This document shows positions 1-9,965 of a stretch of DNA of 64,000 nt, piece after piece; positions within the stretch are counted from its first letter, which is position 1; every line of letters starts with the position of its first letter. The position numbers and the translations under genes are program-made. The stretch is from Seminavis robusta (Eukaryota; Bacillariophyta; Bacillariophyceae; Naviculales; Naviculaceae). Location: positions 1 through 64,000 of the forward strand of contig CAICTM010000135.1 in assembly GCA_903772945.1 (NCBI GenBank), given 5' to 3'. Below the pieces are notes generated by a model that was not told the DNA's origin, made no database searches, and saw only the letters and a program-made list of their open reading frames with translations.

Positions 1-1458
1 GGATGTCTTCTTGTTGGTCTTGGTTGCTGCCTTCTTCTTGTTCTTGTCTTTTTGTTTGCTCCTAAACTTCCCGTCGGTGTGAGGCTTGGGAGGAAGAGAG
101 ATAGTCCTCCATGGATGCTTGCTGCTTGGATGTCATCTTGTGAAATATCTTGTGGGTAAGGGAATTTCTTGTAGGCAAGGGTTCTTGCGCGGTGGGTTCC
201 TGTTGGCTGGAGGGCTTGAGGTCAGTGCTAGCTAGCGTTCAATGGTCCTGTTGGATAGAGCTGGGTGAGAGCTTGTTGTGTGTATCCTTGGATCCTTCTA
301 ACTCCGTCTGGTTGTGGAGATAGGTTGGTTCGAGTGGATTTGTCTTAGAGAATTCGAGGACGCAGTATAGACGTGCGGGCCTGCCCCAAATTCTATGAGT
401 TCGAATGAGGGGTATGGCTTGGATTTTCTGTACTGAGTGATAGCTAGATTCTTGTTGGCTGTGTACTTTTTCGCGTTGGCTGTTGCTTGTTGTTGCAGAG
501 AAGTTGTTGCTGCCAGATTGTGGTTGATTTCAATGAGGGAGAGCTTCAAAATCTCGTTCGCGCAAATCGGAGGCCGGCGTTTGATCGAATATCCTTGTTG
601 CGGAGCAGGAAGATAGTTTCTACCGATTCACTGTGGTGGTGAGTAGTGTAGATACTGAGTTCGTGCTTGGCAAACGGGAAATCGAAAGGCTTGGTTACTT
701 CGATCGGAATCAGTCAATCAGTTCGATCGATCGGCCGATAGAGGTACGTGTACGACTCGGATCTGGGCTTCGCGTGGGAGTGGACGAGGACGTTGTTCTG
801 GTTGTTGAGAATGGACTGAGCAGAAAGTAATTTGCTATGGCTGAGCATAGGATTATCAGCTCGATGTCTTCTGAGCAAACAGAATGAGTTCCTTGTCTTC
901 CGATTCGATCGTTTGTCTTGGAATTCCTGCTAGTATGCTCGTTGCGACTGGCAGATGCAGTTCCTATTCTATTCCTATGGACAGGTGATAGATCGGGGAC
1001 TATTTCTTGTAGTGGCAAACAGCGTCTCGGTGGGCGAAACAAGACAACTCGATACTTCGAATTTTCCTGTTGGTGTTTGTGATCTTGTTGTTGATGGGTG
1101 ATTGGCGTTTTGGATAATGACTCCTCTGTAGAAACAGTACCAGGGTATACGTGGAATGACTGGAATTCTCTGGAATGGCAATCACTCGCTGTATGCGCGT
1201 TGTCTTGGAGGGATCTTTGTGGGGATGTAACTTTTTGAATATAGCTCTGATTGACTTACTTCAAGCACAATAGTGCTTGTCTTGATGAGCTTGATACAGA
1301 GATGATGTTAGTTTATGCTTTTGTTGGTTTGGTTAGTAATCTGTGTTTTGTAGTGACAGATCCAGTGGCGGGGCTCCACTTGGTTTCGGTCCCGCTTGGA
1401 AAAGTATATTGGTTTTCTGTTGTAACATGCCCCCCCCTCTTTTACGGAAAACAATAAG
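1..1458. other. Left-edge region without a confident gene
   Basis: No convincing gene was found. On the minus strand a frame is open from about 132 to the window edge (44 codons) and is strongly Lys-rich near the edge (KQKDKNKKKAATKTNKKTS). It could be the start of a basic exon continuing outside the window, but it has no ATG in frame and a stop just upstream, so I do not call it. The rest is T/G-rich on the plus strand with short chance frames on both strands. It may include the 3' end of the minus-strand gene that follows, if that gene is spliced at 1475/1476. Confidence 0.3.
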
Positions 1459-2310
1459 TCAATTTGCACACGTACCTCCAGCAGCAGCTGCTCCCGCAGT
1501 GGCAGTTCCCGCCGCCCCCGCACTGGCAGCTCCCTGGGATGCGGCTGTTGCCATTTCGGCCACCCCAGGAGGAGGGCCGCCTCCACCTCCACCGCCACCA
1601 CCAGAAGTGAATGGATTGGCTCCAGTGCCTTGCACATTATCAATGATCTCTTGAACTGCATCCTCTTGTCCATTGTCATCCTCTCCTTTAACTTTTTTTA
1701 GCAATTTGGTCCCCATGGCCATGATGGGTGCCATGAGCGCCATCAGTGAAGCCATGAGCTGATCAAAGGCGCCACAACCAATAGAGTCTGAAAGGTACCC
1801 AAAAAAGAAGACAAAAAATCCTTCTCGAATGGCGGCCTCACGGTCTTCGGCACTGTTCACAGTGCTGACAGAGTCATTCTGGATACTGTCAATGTCTTCT
1901 AGCTCTTCTGCTGTTTCCTTTGGTTCCTTATCAAAATCAACGTCATCATCGTCTTTTTTGGCGTCTTCTTCGTCCAGATCCTTGTGGTCTTCCTGCCGCT
2001 GTTCGTGCTGTCTGGCTACCAGCAGAGCTTCTGTGGAGTCTAGTAGCACGTTGCCGATATTCCCGTCGTCGTTGTTATTGTCCGATGCCCAGCATGTCTC
2101 GGAATTCACGTCAGGTTCTTCGACGTCCATGCTGTTTCCATCTTCGACGCCGTTCTCACTGCCATTGACGATCGACTCGTCTTCTCCGCTTCCACAATCC
2201 AACTGCAATAAGTTGCGGCCATGAGAGAGAGGCTCGTGAGGCAGCTCTGTCAACCTTGAATCGTCCAACAACTCCGCTTCTTCGTTTTTGATGTTCGTGA
2301 CTCCCGACAT
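1459..2310 (-). CDS. Acidic hypothetical protein with a hydrophobic patch and Gly/Pro/Ala-rich tail
   Basis: Function not recognised. The 283-residue frame starts at an ATG with no earlier in-frame ATG nearby. Residues 1-165 are very acidic and probably disordered (Asp/Glu runs such as EEDAKKDDDDVDFDKEP). Residues about 165-200 form a hydrophobic, Met-rich patch (FFVFFFGYLSDSIGCGAF, then repeated LMA units) that could be one membrane segment or a helical hairpin. A short basic-acidic stretch follows, then nine Gly, PPPG and an Ala/Gly-rich tail ending in TCAN. The last codons overlap a good donor on the minus strand (GTACGT, beginning at 1475), so the true C-terminus may lie in another exon further left. 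The strong amino-acid bias and the lack of stops argue that it is real, but there is no family assignment. Confidence 0.6.
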   Translation of the reverse strand: MSGVTNIKNEEAELLDDSRLTELPHEPLSHGRNLLQLDCGSGEDESIVNGSENGVEDGNSMDVEEPDVNSETCWASDNNNDDGNIGNVLLDSTEALLVARQHEQRQEDHKDLDEEDAKKDDDDVDFDKEPKETAEELEDIDSIQNDSVSTVNSAEDREAAIREGFFVFFFGYLSDSIGCGAFDQLMASLMALMAPIMAMGTKLLKKVKGEDDNGQEDAVQEIIDNVQGTGANPFTSGGGGGGGGGPPPGVAEMATAASQGAASAGAAGTATAGAAAAGGTCAN

Positions 2311-3865
2311 CTTGTCTATGCTGCTTGCTATCTGTCTATCTATCGTTGTCTGTCAATGATATCAATGTGCGTGGATGGCTAGCGTAAAGTTCAGCAATTG
2401 ATCGATGGAGCTCGAGAACAAGCAAGTGTTTTTCACAGGAGGTCGCTCGAGTTGGATACTAATAATAGTTGGGTTGTGGGAGGTGGGTGGTCATGAAAGG
2501 CAGAGCTTCCTAGAGTACTAGCTAGCCAGTAGCCAGTAGCCAGTTGCATGCTCATTTCATCAGTCGCTGTTACGCTGATACGTTTCAGTAGGAACGTAGG
2601 AACAGCGAAGAGCAAGAAAAGCTCTTCTTCTCTCTCTTGCTTGTGACTTTCAAGTCATCAAGGGTGAAGACAATGTATACAACAGCTGTTTACTCTAATT
2701 CACAAATGCCAAGAAAATTGTCGGTTGATGAGAAGATTTAACATCCCGTCAAAGAATCCTGATCGTGAAACAAAATCAGGGCATAATGATTTAATTTCGG
2801 TAGATAAAGAACAGAAGGGCATAAATAGAATGAAGGAGTCAACGGCGCCAGTTGCAGAGAGCGGCTGTCTTTGCCACATTGCAGCCCCAGGGCCGGTACC
2901 TACCGCCAGCCGCCAGCCACCACCGACATGTACACCAAAAGGCTAGCCACAGGCTCCAGCTTTGGCCAGGTGAGCACCAGGTGTAGGTATCGGTACCGGT
3001 ACCGGTGCCGGTACATGCAGTTTGGTGGCGGGACAGCACCAGCAATTAAGCAAGCACCTGGGTTCTGCTGCTGGCTGCTCGTCAAAGGAAATGTGTATTC
3101 ATATGTTTGAACCGGAAGAAGGACATCGCATGTCGGTAGCACATGATGCTGCCTCGAACGTGGCTGTGCCAGACTTTGTTTGCGCCAAGTGATGCAGAGT
3201 TTTAATCTGCCTCTCCAAGTTCCTGAAACAATCACCAAGTAGACTAGCTAGTACGGTATGCAAAAACTGACACTCGCATCTTTGGCGGCATGTTGGGTTA
3301 TGCAAATCTGGTGCAGTGGTCACCAGTTCTCGATTGAAGAATTCTTTGGCCATTTAGAAAACCCCACAGAAATGATAGCAGTTGCGGAACGCACTTTGAA
3401 ATTCCTAAGTTAATCATGCGGAACGCACCAGTAGTCTACTAGCTAGCTAGTAGTAGCTAGTACCGGTACCGGAAGAGTAATAATACTGTTTTCTTTGATT
3501 GATCCGTTATGGGTTCAATTATGAGCCAGCTGAGCAGGCACGACTGTAATCTGACAATCTTTGCCAGATCCTTGGGTCTCGTACCGGTACCGGTACTATC
3601 CGATAGTAGTGTAATTCCATAGTAACTTATACCTACCGTGCAAGGTGTTGCAATCATCTCATGCATGTGGCTACCGTATACGGCATAGTACTGGTACTAG
3701 CTAGTTTTCCTTTCCTGATATCACTGAAGCTGAAGAGAGAAGGCGAGAGCTGCGAGGAACAGTTATAGAATCACTGTTTGTTGCACAGGTGGCTATGATA
3801 GTGGACTATTCGTACACGACAGCCAATAGCACATACATCTGCACTCGAGCCACAGCTTTCCAACC
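2311..3865. other. Intergenic region with ACCGGTAC palindromes
   Basis: No gene seen. This 1.55-kb stretch separates the divergent starts at 2310 (-) and 3866 (+), so it should hold both promoters. It contains three islands of the repeated ACCGGTAC/CTAG palindromes (2986-3015, 3436-3472 and 3582-3597). Frames in it are short and rich in chance reading of these palindromes. Confidence 0.5.
2986..3015. repeat. GGTACC/ACCGGT palindrome island
   Basis: A 30-bp run of overlapping self-complementary units built from GGTACC and ACCGGT. The same unit recurs in many intergenic gaps of this window (for example 3582-3597, 14701-14727, 15768-15806, 22705-22722, 54065-54106 and 59578-59588) and hardly ever inside the coding regions. 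Confidence 0.8.
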
Positions 3866-5257
3866 ATGCAAAAGCCATCGGCAAAGAACAGAACTGCGTT
3901 GGCTCGTTGTGATTGTCTCCGCAAGAAAATTTTGACAGGGTGTTTTCTGTTTCTCCTGGCTTGTTCTGTCTCAATGTCCTACCATGTGTACCATTTCTGG
4001 GGCCAGATCCAATGGATGATGCACCAAAATGCCTCAAGGAAGTTGGAAGCGCCAGAATACCGAATTAGTGGCAGAAGCAGCAATAATACAAGCGAAAGCG
4101 GAAGCAGAGTTACAAGGAGAGCTACCAATGCTGAAACACAAGCACGCACGGGAACCCAGCAAGAGGATGGTGTAGAACTTCTCGCTGAAACATTCTACAA
4201 GATTCACTTGGAGCGCATCAACGCCCTGATCAATGAATCCACAGCATTGGATTGGGATGCCAGAAGCAAGACTCCCTTTGGTCCTTTCAAAAACCAACTG
4301 GGAGAGGACCTATATGTGGTCCCTTGGAATACGCCAGAAGATTTCCAACCACAGCTTACTGCCAGTCGGTACATTGTGTGGAGAGATATTTGCCAGGTTG
4401 CCAAAGCCTTCAACACACACCGGGACAACCCAACCAATCCACCTCATCCTCACGTGTTGATTCTTCGCATGAACGAAAATTGGGGAGAGTTTTCAACTTT
4501 TATTGAAAACAGAACCACGGACCACCCGGGATCTACAATGCTCACGGGGGAAAAGGCATGGCAGAAAAAAGGATGCACCAAGCAAGACATTCTAAGATAC
4601 CTGGATCACCCCGATACTAGGGCAGCCATCACAACCCAGTTCCATCTGCTGGATCATCCCAAGGCACATTCTCTCCCTTTGGGAGTCAAATCATGGAACC
4701 CTGATCTCAAACGGTTGCTGGGGGAATTGCGACGCAATCATCATCCATCACCCCCTCCCAACAAACACAATCAGAGTGATAGTACCTTGAGACCACTTTT
4801 TGGCAACAACTCCATCATCAGCACTACTACAAGACCCCAGCTACTCATGGTCAATAGTCAACCCCGCAAAATGAGACATGGAGTCCTGGCCACAGTGATT
4901 CGAAACTTTAATGGCACTGTGAAGAATACCTATGGGGAACGGTATGGCATGTACCTGGAAGAAATGAGACGATCCAAATTCATTTTGTCACCTTCCGGAA
5001 TAGGCCTGGATTGCTACCGTCATTGGGAGGCCATTCACATGGGAACCTTCCCTGTAATAGAACACTTGAACCGTAACGATGGTTGGTTCAGAACCCTGCA
5101 TGATCTTCCCGTGGCTTGGGTTAATCACTACGACAACCTGACCGAAGAGTTTCTATTGGAACAGTACCCCAAGATTCTGGCCAAGGCTCACACCTACAAG
5201 TATGAGAAATTGACACGACAATGGTGGATTCGAATGATCCAATCCACATTGCAGTAA
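3866..5257 (+). CDS. Exostosin-like (GT47-type) Golgi glycosyltransferase
   Basis: A 463-residue predicted type II membrane protein. A short basic cytoplasmic head is followed by one signal-anchor helix (about residues 24-45, LTGCFLFLLACSVSMSYHVY), an Asn/Ser-rich stem, then a globular lumenal domain. The best motif is near the C-terminus, SKFILSPSGIGLDCYRHWEA followed by IHMGTFPVIE. This matches the nucleotide-sugar-binding part of exostosin/GT47 and RXYLT1-like transferases (S-P-x-G-x-G-x-D-x-x-R-x-W-E-A, then G-x-x-P-V). Several N-x-S/T sites are present. It probably adds a sugar to a glycoprotein or polysaccharide in the Golgi; donor and acceptor cannot be read from sequence. The start is the first ATG of the frame and precedes the anchor at a normal distance. 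No introns are needed. Its 3' end faces the convergent coiled-coil gene. Confidence 0.8.
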   Translation: MQKPSAKNRTALARCDCLRKKILTGCFLFLLACSVSMSYHVYHFWGQIQWMMHQNASRKLEAPEYRISGRSSNNTSESGSRVTRRATNAETQARTGTQQEDGVELLAETFYKIHLERINALINESTALDWDARSKTPFGPFKNQLGEDLYVVPWNTPEDFQPQLTASRYIVWRDICQVAKAFNTHRDNPTNPPHPHVLILRMNENWGEFSTFIENRTTDHPGSTMLTGEKAWQKKGCTKQDILRYLDHPDTRAAITTQFHLLDHPKAHSLPLGVKSWNPDLKRLLGELRRNHHPSPPPNKHNQSDSTLRPLFGNNSIISTTTRPQLLMVNSQPRKMRHGVLATVIRNFNGTVKNTYGERYGMYLEEMRRSKFILSPSGIGLDCYRHWEAIHMGTFPVIEHLNRNDGWFRTLHDLPVAWVNHYDNLTEEFLLEQYPKILAKAHTYKYEKLTRQWWIRMIQSTLQ

Positions 5258-5913
5258 AGGAGGAACCATGGAGCCCTTTTGTGTCAACTTATGATGGTAC
5301 CAAAGGCATGCTAGCTAGAGGGCGGCGACAAGCAACAGTTTCATCCCGAGATCAGAGGGGCGCCCTCGCCTATCTATCTGTGCCACGAGCGAGTACAAGA
5401 CATCCTGGAAAACGCTTGGACTACAGCACTATCAAATTCTAAACACCTCGTGGCTACGTGCATTAGGACTCACGGGTTCCCGAAAGCACTTGTTCATTTC
5501 AATGGCTAGCTAGCTAGCTACGGTACTAGCTAGAGTATTATTTGTGTTTGGCGGATTAGGATTGAAAAAGTAAGTGTGGGTTTGTGTTGTAGTAGTTTCG
5601 CTGTCCGTGGATGTGGTGTCATGTCATGATGTTTGCTACAAGAGGTGTTTGCAGTAGCCTGAGTGCTTGCTTGCTTGCTTGCTTGATTGATTGAGTGATC
5701 TATGTTCGTGTCTGCTGTGTATTTCTGTTTTGGTTGCTTCTTCTTCCCCCACAAGGTGGCCCTCAGATTTTTTTTGTTCTCTCTCTCTCTCTGCTGTATA
5801 GTTTCTTCTCCCGTATTTTTTCCTGTGTTCATGTTTGGCTCGAATCGAATCCCTTTTTTTTCAGCTTGGTTGTCTCACGCAGAATGTGGTGCATTTCTTC
5901 CTGAATTAAGTAA
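5258..5913. other. Convergent 3' spacer with microsatellites
   Basis: The gap between two convergent genes. It holds a CTAG island (5505-5535), a GCTT/GATT microsatellite (about 5663-5695) and a CT run (5781-5797). No gene is seen; probably both 3' UTRs lie here. Confidence 0.5.
5505..5535. repeat. CTAG tetranucleotide island
   Basis: Four consecutive GCTA units followed by a second ACTAGCTAG block. This is one of the cleanest copies of the self-complementary CTAG array that recurs in the gaps of the window (also 7486-7500, 9439-9452, 12179-12208, 34145-34170, 37051-37110, 47392-47402, 52382-52452). Confidence 0.8.
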
Positions 5914-6720
5914 CTAAGTGGCTACCACTGCCATGGTTTCGTTGCGGGCTCTACGTTTGGTTTTGGTTGTCTTTTTACGTTTGGTAGTTTTGGTGGCTGG
6001 TACCGTCTTTTGTGCCTGTGGTACCGTTTGTGCATACGCCATGGATTCCACTTGCAATTGCAAAGATTCAATGTGTCGTTTTTGGGCTTCGACCATGCGT
6101 TGCCATTCCATGCGTTCCGCGTCTCTCTCTTGTGTCAGAGTGTCGAGTTGGTAGTGAAGATCTTGCGAGACGTATTGCTCCGTCTTGTGAAGGTTGCGAA
6201 CATTGACAATTTCATTTTGCAAAATAGTGACTTCTCGCACAAGTCGGTCCTGTTCTTGGAGGAGATCTTCTTCGTGTTCGCGCGACATGGCCAATTGGAG
6301 TTCCAGTGCCTGTTGGTGTTGTGTATGATCTGGTTGTGAAGGTGAAGGTGGTGGATTGGTTTCCCTTTGTTGAAGCAAGGTCGTCATGACGGATATTTTG
6401 TGTGCCAGTTGCGTTCGTTCCAACATCCATTCGTTGCGGCTTTCCGTGGCTCGACGTTCTTCTCGCTTGAGTTGACTGGTGAGGGTGGATACCTTGCGTT
6501 CCAGCTGGAGTACTACTTGGTCGTTGTCTTCAGTCTCATGAATAGTGGTTCTCGTGAGGGTTCTCCTCGTGGCAGCCGTGGGACAATGATGATGATGAAA
6601 AAAGGGTGGTCGACTACTGGAAGCGAGGAAACCACCCACGGGGACATCCATCCAGACTAGGGCCACCAATAACAGCAGGAGGCCGGAAAGCCATCCATTG
6701 GCAGTTGACAGATTCAACAT
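5914..6720 (-). CDS. Probable plastid-targeted coiled-coil protein
   Basis: A 268-residue protein read from the ATG at 6720. An in-frame ATG at 6828 exists, but starting at 6720 puts the signal peptide at the very N-terminus. Residues 10-30 are a signal peptide (SGLLLLLVALVWMDVPVGG) followed at once by Phe (GGFLASSSRPPFF), then a Ser/Arg/His/Thr-rich basic stretch. A Phe at +1 with such a transit-like region is the diatom bipartite plastid-import signature. The rest is a long charged coiled coil (about 75-230), broken by a Pro-rich loop (NPPPSPSQPD), and ends in a Lys/Arg-rich tail (KTTKRKKTTKTKRRAR). No enzyme motif is visible. It shares layout, and a T-R-T-T...E-D-N-D stretch after the transit region, with the protein at 56339-57406. 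Likely a structural or tethering protein in the chloroplast; this role is inferred. Confidence 0.6.
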   Translation of the reverse strand: MLNLSTANGWLSGLLLLLVALVWMDVPVGGFLASSSRPPFFHHHHCPTAATRRTLTRTTIHETEDNDQVVLQLERKVSTLTSQLKREERRATESRNEWMLERTQLAHKISVMTTLLQQRETNPPPSPSQPDHTQHQQALELQLAMSREHEEDLLQEQDRLVREVTILQNEIVNVRNLHKTEQYVSQDLHYQLDTLTQERDAERMEWQRMVEAQKRHIESLQLQVESMAYAQTVPQAQKTVPATKTTKRKKTTKTKRRARNETMAVVAT

Positions 6721-7521
6721 GTTGTGCCTTCCGATAGAGATTCGGATAGTTAGCGCCTCAAGCTGAAGATTGCTAGCTAGTATGCATAGACAAGACCTGA
6801 TGTAGCCTCCTCTTCTCTCTTGTGTCACGTCAATATTAGCTAGCTAGCCTGCACTAGTAGTAGTGTTGTTGACAGAAATGATTCGATTCTGGTGCGATGG
6901 AGGGAGATCTTTGTCTTTGGTTTGGCTTCGCTTGCTTGGATGGCTTTCCGTTGTTTTCGCCTTCAAGCTCGGAAAGATGTCAAATTTTTTGGAATTTTTG
7001 GCGCCACATCATTTATTTTTCTTCTTCTTCTTCAATTGGTTGTGAGCCTTCGCGTGGATCACGAATGCAGTCCCGAGTCTGTGTTCCGCGTGGCGTGGGA
7101 TTGCAAGTGCACTATAAAAGACACTCAGTCACACTTTATTCACACTTTATTCGATTCACACTCTACCGGTACATAATATTATTGCATAGACGTAAAAAGG
7201 GGTTCCGTTGGATCACGGGCAACAAACTGAGGACCAACACGGGGTCAAGGGGCTTGGCTTTGAGGGATTTTACATGTGGTGTACAACGACACAACAGATG
7301 GGATTGCTAGATGAGGGGGTTCAGCTAGAGTAGGGAAGTTCTCTACTTACACTTTACTGGTCCTGCCTCTTACTCCTCACCAGATAAGGATCTACTACAA
7401 CAACGATTCAATGCCATTATGGCCCTTTCACTGAAAGCAGCAGGCCAATATTATCAGTAATCAGTACAATATTCGTCCAGCTACAAGCTAGCTAGCTAGA
7501 GTTGTGGTCTTCTTTATTGCA
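6721..7521. other. Divergent promoter region
   Basis: The spacer between the minus-strand coiled-coil gene and the plus-strand receptor gene. It holds a TATA-like site at 7114, a short tandem (two copies of CACACTTTATTC at about 7130-7155) and CTAG islands at 6838-6848 and 7486-7500. No gene is supported; frames at 6863-7310 on the plus strand lack any recognisable features. Confidence 0.4.
7114..7120 (+). promoter_or_regulatory. Candidate TATA box
   Basis: TATAAAA lies in a GC-richer context about 400 bp before the receptor start. If used, it would give a long 5' UTR for that gene. Only the sequence match supports it. Confidence 0.25.
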
Positions 7522-9033
7522 ATGAATGAAACCATGCCAATGAGCCACAACAGCACGGCAGAGGACACGGCTGCCATGGAGTTGTACTATCAGGAGCACA
7601 TGCACTATGAACCGCAATACATCATCCCGCTCATCTTCGTCAACATGCTGTCTTGCAGTTTGTCCATTCTCGGGTCGACGAGTATCATGTCCATGGCCTG
7701 GAGGGCCAACAAGAGCAAGCCACAGATTATGCAGCGCCTCCTGTTTGGCCTCAGTTTGGCCGACTTGGTGACGACATTGGCGTTTCTGTTCATGCCATTT
7801 CTCGCACCCCAAGAAGAAGGACTCGCTTGGGCAGTGGGAAATCGAGCTTCGACCACGGCCGTGGGGTTCTTCTTTTTGGCGGCGCTAATGTGTGCCAACA
7901 TGATGAACATGTACCTGAGCATTTACTTCTTGTTGGTCGTTCGGCGCAACTGGAGGGAGCAACACTTTACGCAGAGGGGATACGAAACCACGGCCTTTGC
8001 CGTTGCCGTCTTGATACCCCTCCTGGACTTTGTTCCCGGAGCCATTTTCGGCATGACCAACACCAATGAAGTAATCAACAACTTTGTCAGTTATAACGCA
8101 TCGCCGTGGGATTGCATGATGGACGAAGAATCCTGTGAACGCCCCATCAAGGGCAATCCACAAGTTTGGTCCTACGTGGGGGCAGCCCCCTTTACCATGT
8201 TTAGCATCATTTGCTTTGCTTGTACCTTCATGGTCTATTGGACGGCCCGCACAACATTCCGAAAGAGCAAGTCATACGACTTTACCACATCGACAACCAC
8301 CAATGCAACTACTGCAGGAAACAATGATCCCACCAACACGAGATGTCGCTTGGCAGGCAGCAGCATGGTGCAAGGACTTCGTGGCGATGAGCTCACGGAA
8401 ACAGGCACGACACAACGAGAACGAAGCCCTTCCACGATTAGCACGATCATCCAATCCGTCCGACGCAGCACCAGTAGGCACAACAAGACTAGTGGAGACC
8501 GCAAAGCAAACGAAGTGGCCACCCAAGCCATTCTCTATTGCCTCGTGTATACCAACACTCTCATCTGGCCATTTACAGGTGGAATGCTAAAAACGAGACC
8601 AAGCGCGGGAGATGACCGAAGTGGGGCACAGGTCATCTATGAATGGCACCAGGATCCTGCAATCTACGTCTTGCATATTGTCTTTTGGATGTTCTTTCCA
8701 CTGCAGGGCTTTCTCAATTGGTTTGTGTACACACGAATCAAGGTGAAAGAGTGGAGACGAGCCGATCCGGATTGCTCCACCTTTCATATCTATCGGCTCA
8801 TTCTCATGGGAATCCCCATCCCAGTGTCGTCTCGGGACAACGTTAACCGGGCAAACGAACTGCCCAATCCAGATAGATATCGCCGTGCAAAGGCAGTGCG
8901 ACAAAAGGAAAGCGAAGAAGAAAAGACAGAAGAAGAGTTACCAACCCTGCACGAGTCGGGAACAACCACAGGTCTCGACGCGTTGCAGTGGCAAGATGAT
9001 GTTGATTTGGAGGTTGCTGATTTGGAGATATAA
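7522..9033 (+). CDS. Seven-transmembrane receptor (cAMP-receptor/class E-like GPCR)
   Basis: A 503-residue protein; the first ATG in frame is at 7522. A short outer N-terminus carries N-glycosylation sites (NET, NST). Seven hydrophobic helices follow: about 35-58, 69-95, 108-138, 152-176, 213-237, 338-360 and 386-412. TM2 has the LSLADLVTTLAFLF pattern of GPCR TM2. TM7 ends in FFPLQGFLNWFVYTR, close to the P-L-Q-G-x-x-N-x-x-V-Y motif of Dictyostelium cAMP receptors and related GPCRs. The third cytoplasmic loop is long (about 100 residues), Ser/Thr/Asn-rich and followed by a basic Ser-rich part, typical of a kinase- or arrestin-type regulated loop. The C-terminal tail is acidic (KESEEEKTEEELP). 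Expected role: a surface receptor signalling through G proteins; ligand unknown. No introns are needed. The family assignment is by motif only. Confidence 0.75.
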   Translation: MNETMPMSHNSTAEDTAAMELYYQEHMHYEPQYIIPLIFVNMLSCSLSILGSTSIMSMAWRANKSKPQIMQRLLFGLSLADLVTTLAFLFMPFLAPQEEGLAWAVGNRASTTAVGFFFLAALMCANMMNMYLSIYFLLVVRRNWREQHFTQRGYETTAFAVAVLIPLLDFVPGAIFGMTNTNEVINNFVSYNASPWDCMMDEESCERPIKGNPQVWSYVGAAPFTMFSIICFACTFMVYWTARTTFRKSKSYDFTTSTTTNATTAGNNDPTNTRCRLAGSSMVQGLRGDELTETGTTQRERSPSTISTIIQSVRRSTSRHNKTSGDRKANEVATQAILYCLVYTNTLIWPFTGGMLKTRPSAGDDRSGAQVIYEWHQDPAIYVLHIVFWMFFPLQGFLNWFVYTRIKVKEWRRADPDCSTFHIYRLILMGIPIPVSSRDNVNRANELPNPDRYRRAKAVRQKESEEEKTEEELPTLHESGTTTGLDALQWQDDVDLEVADLEI

Positions 9034-9965
9034 ACGTTGGATCCAAGGGGACGAATCAATCAGTCCACCCAAACACGAGATCGAAGCGCACCAGGTATGG
9101 TTTCAAAGGCAGCGCATCCGAGATCACGGGGAAATGGAGAGCAAAAGGCCATCCACAGGTTCGAGCTGGCTCGTAGTAGTCTGCACTTGCCTGGTTGCAA
9201 GTTATCACAACGACACCAGTACCGGTACGGCTGCCCAACGTTTTTCTACCGGTATACCCGTTCACAGATAACTTGAAAGAAAGATCATTGCAGCAACAAG
9301 GAGATGGCTGAAAGACGTGTCGAGAGAATGTCGACGACTCTTCCAGCCGAGATCCCTGAATCGAAATCGAGAGAGAGCTGCGCCCTCGCGTTGCTTCGTC
9401 GAGGTGGATCCTGCACTTGACGGCAAACGAAAATAACTGGCTAGCTAGCTACGGTAGAGGAAACAACGTGCTAAGAAGGAATCGAACCATACTAGTTTCC
9501 AAAATAGGTAATCTCATGCTTACTGAGGCGACATTTGCCATGATGGATGGACCGATCAAACCGAGATATCTAATATACGGTACCGGTATCATGTGAACGT
9601 TCTCAAAGAATGTCTAGCGTTGACTTTCATGAACGTGTGTTGTGGCTCTCCTGAAAGCAGGCCGCGATGTCCTGACCCGACTTTTTCGTTTTGGTGGATT
9701 CATTGATGAATCGATGGATGGTTGTAACTTACTTTGTACGAACCTAACCTATTGCTTGGACAAGAGATGACGGCGATGGCGAACCGACCCAGGCCGAGCG
9801 AACGAACAGACCAGGCTGCGCCATTCTGCTTGGAGCCTCGAGCGCTTTCGCACGGGCACGCGATGGACGTGTGTTTGTTGTTTGTGTGGTGCGGTGATTG
9901 CTCAATTGACTCGACTCGTTGATCTGCTGCGAAGACGAAAGCCCCCGAACCCCAGATCGATTGGG
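9034..9965. other. Intergenic region, no gene seen
   Basis: A 0.9-kb convergent spacer between the receptor (+) and the elongase-like gene (-). It contains small ACCGGTAC and CTAG units (9220-9228, 9243-9252, 9439-9452, 9579-9588). Short frames show no features. Confidence 0.4.

Noticed and set aside
1829-2224. Ser-rich plus-strand frame
   Set aside because: Antisense to the acidic protein; Asp/Glu codons read backwards give Ser-rich frames.
9478-9545. A tRNA B-box-like GGTTCGATTCC on the minus strand
   Set aside because: The flanking bases cannot form the T-arm stem, and no acceptor or anticodon stem fits.
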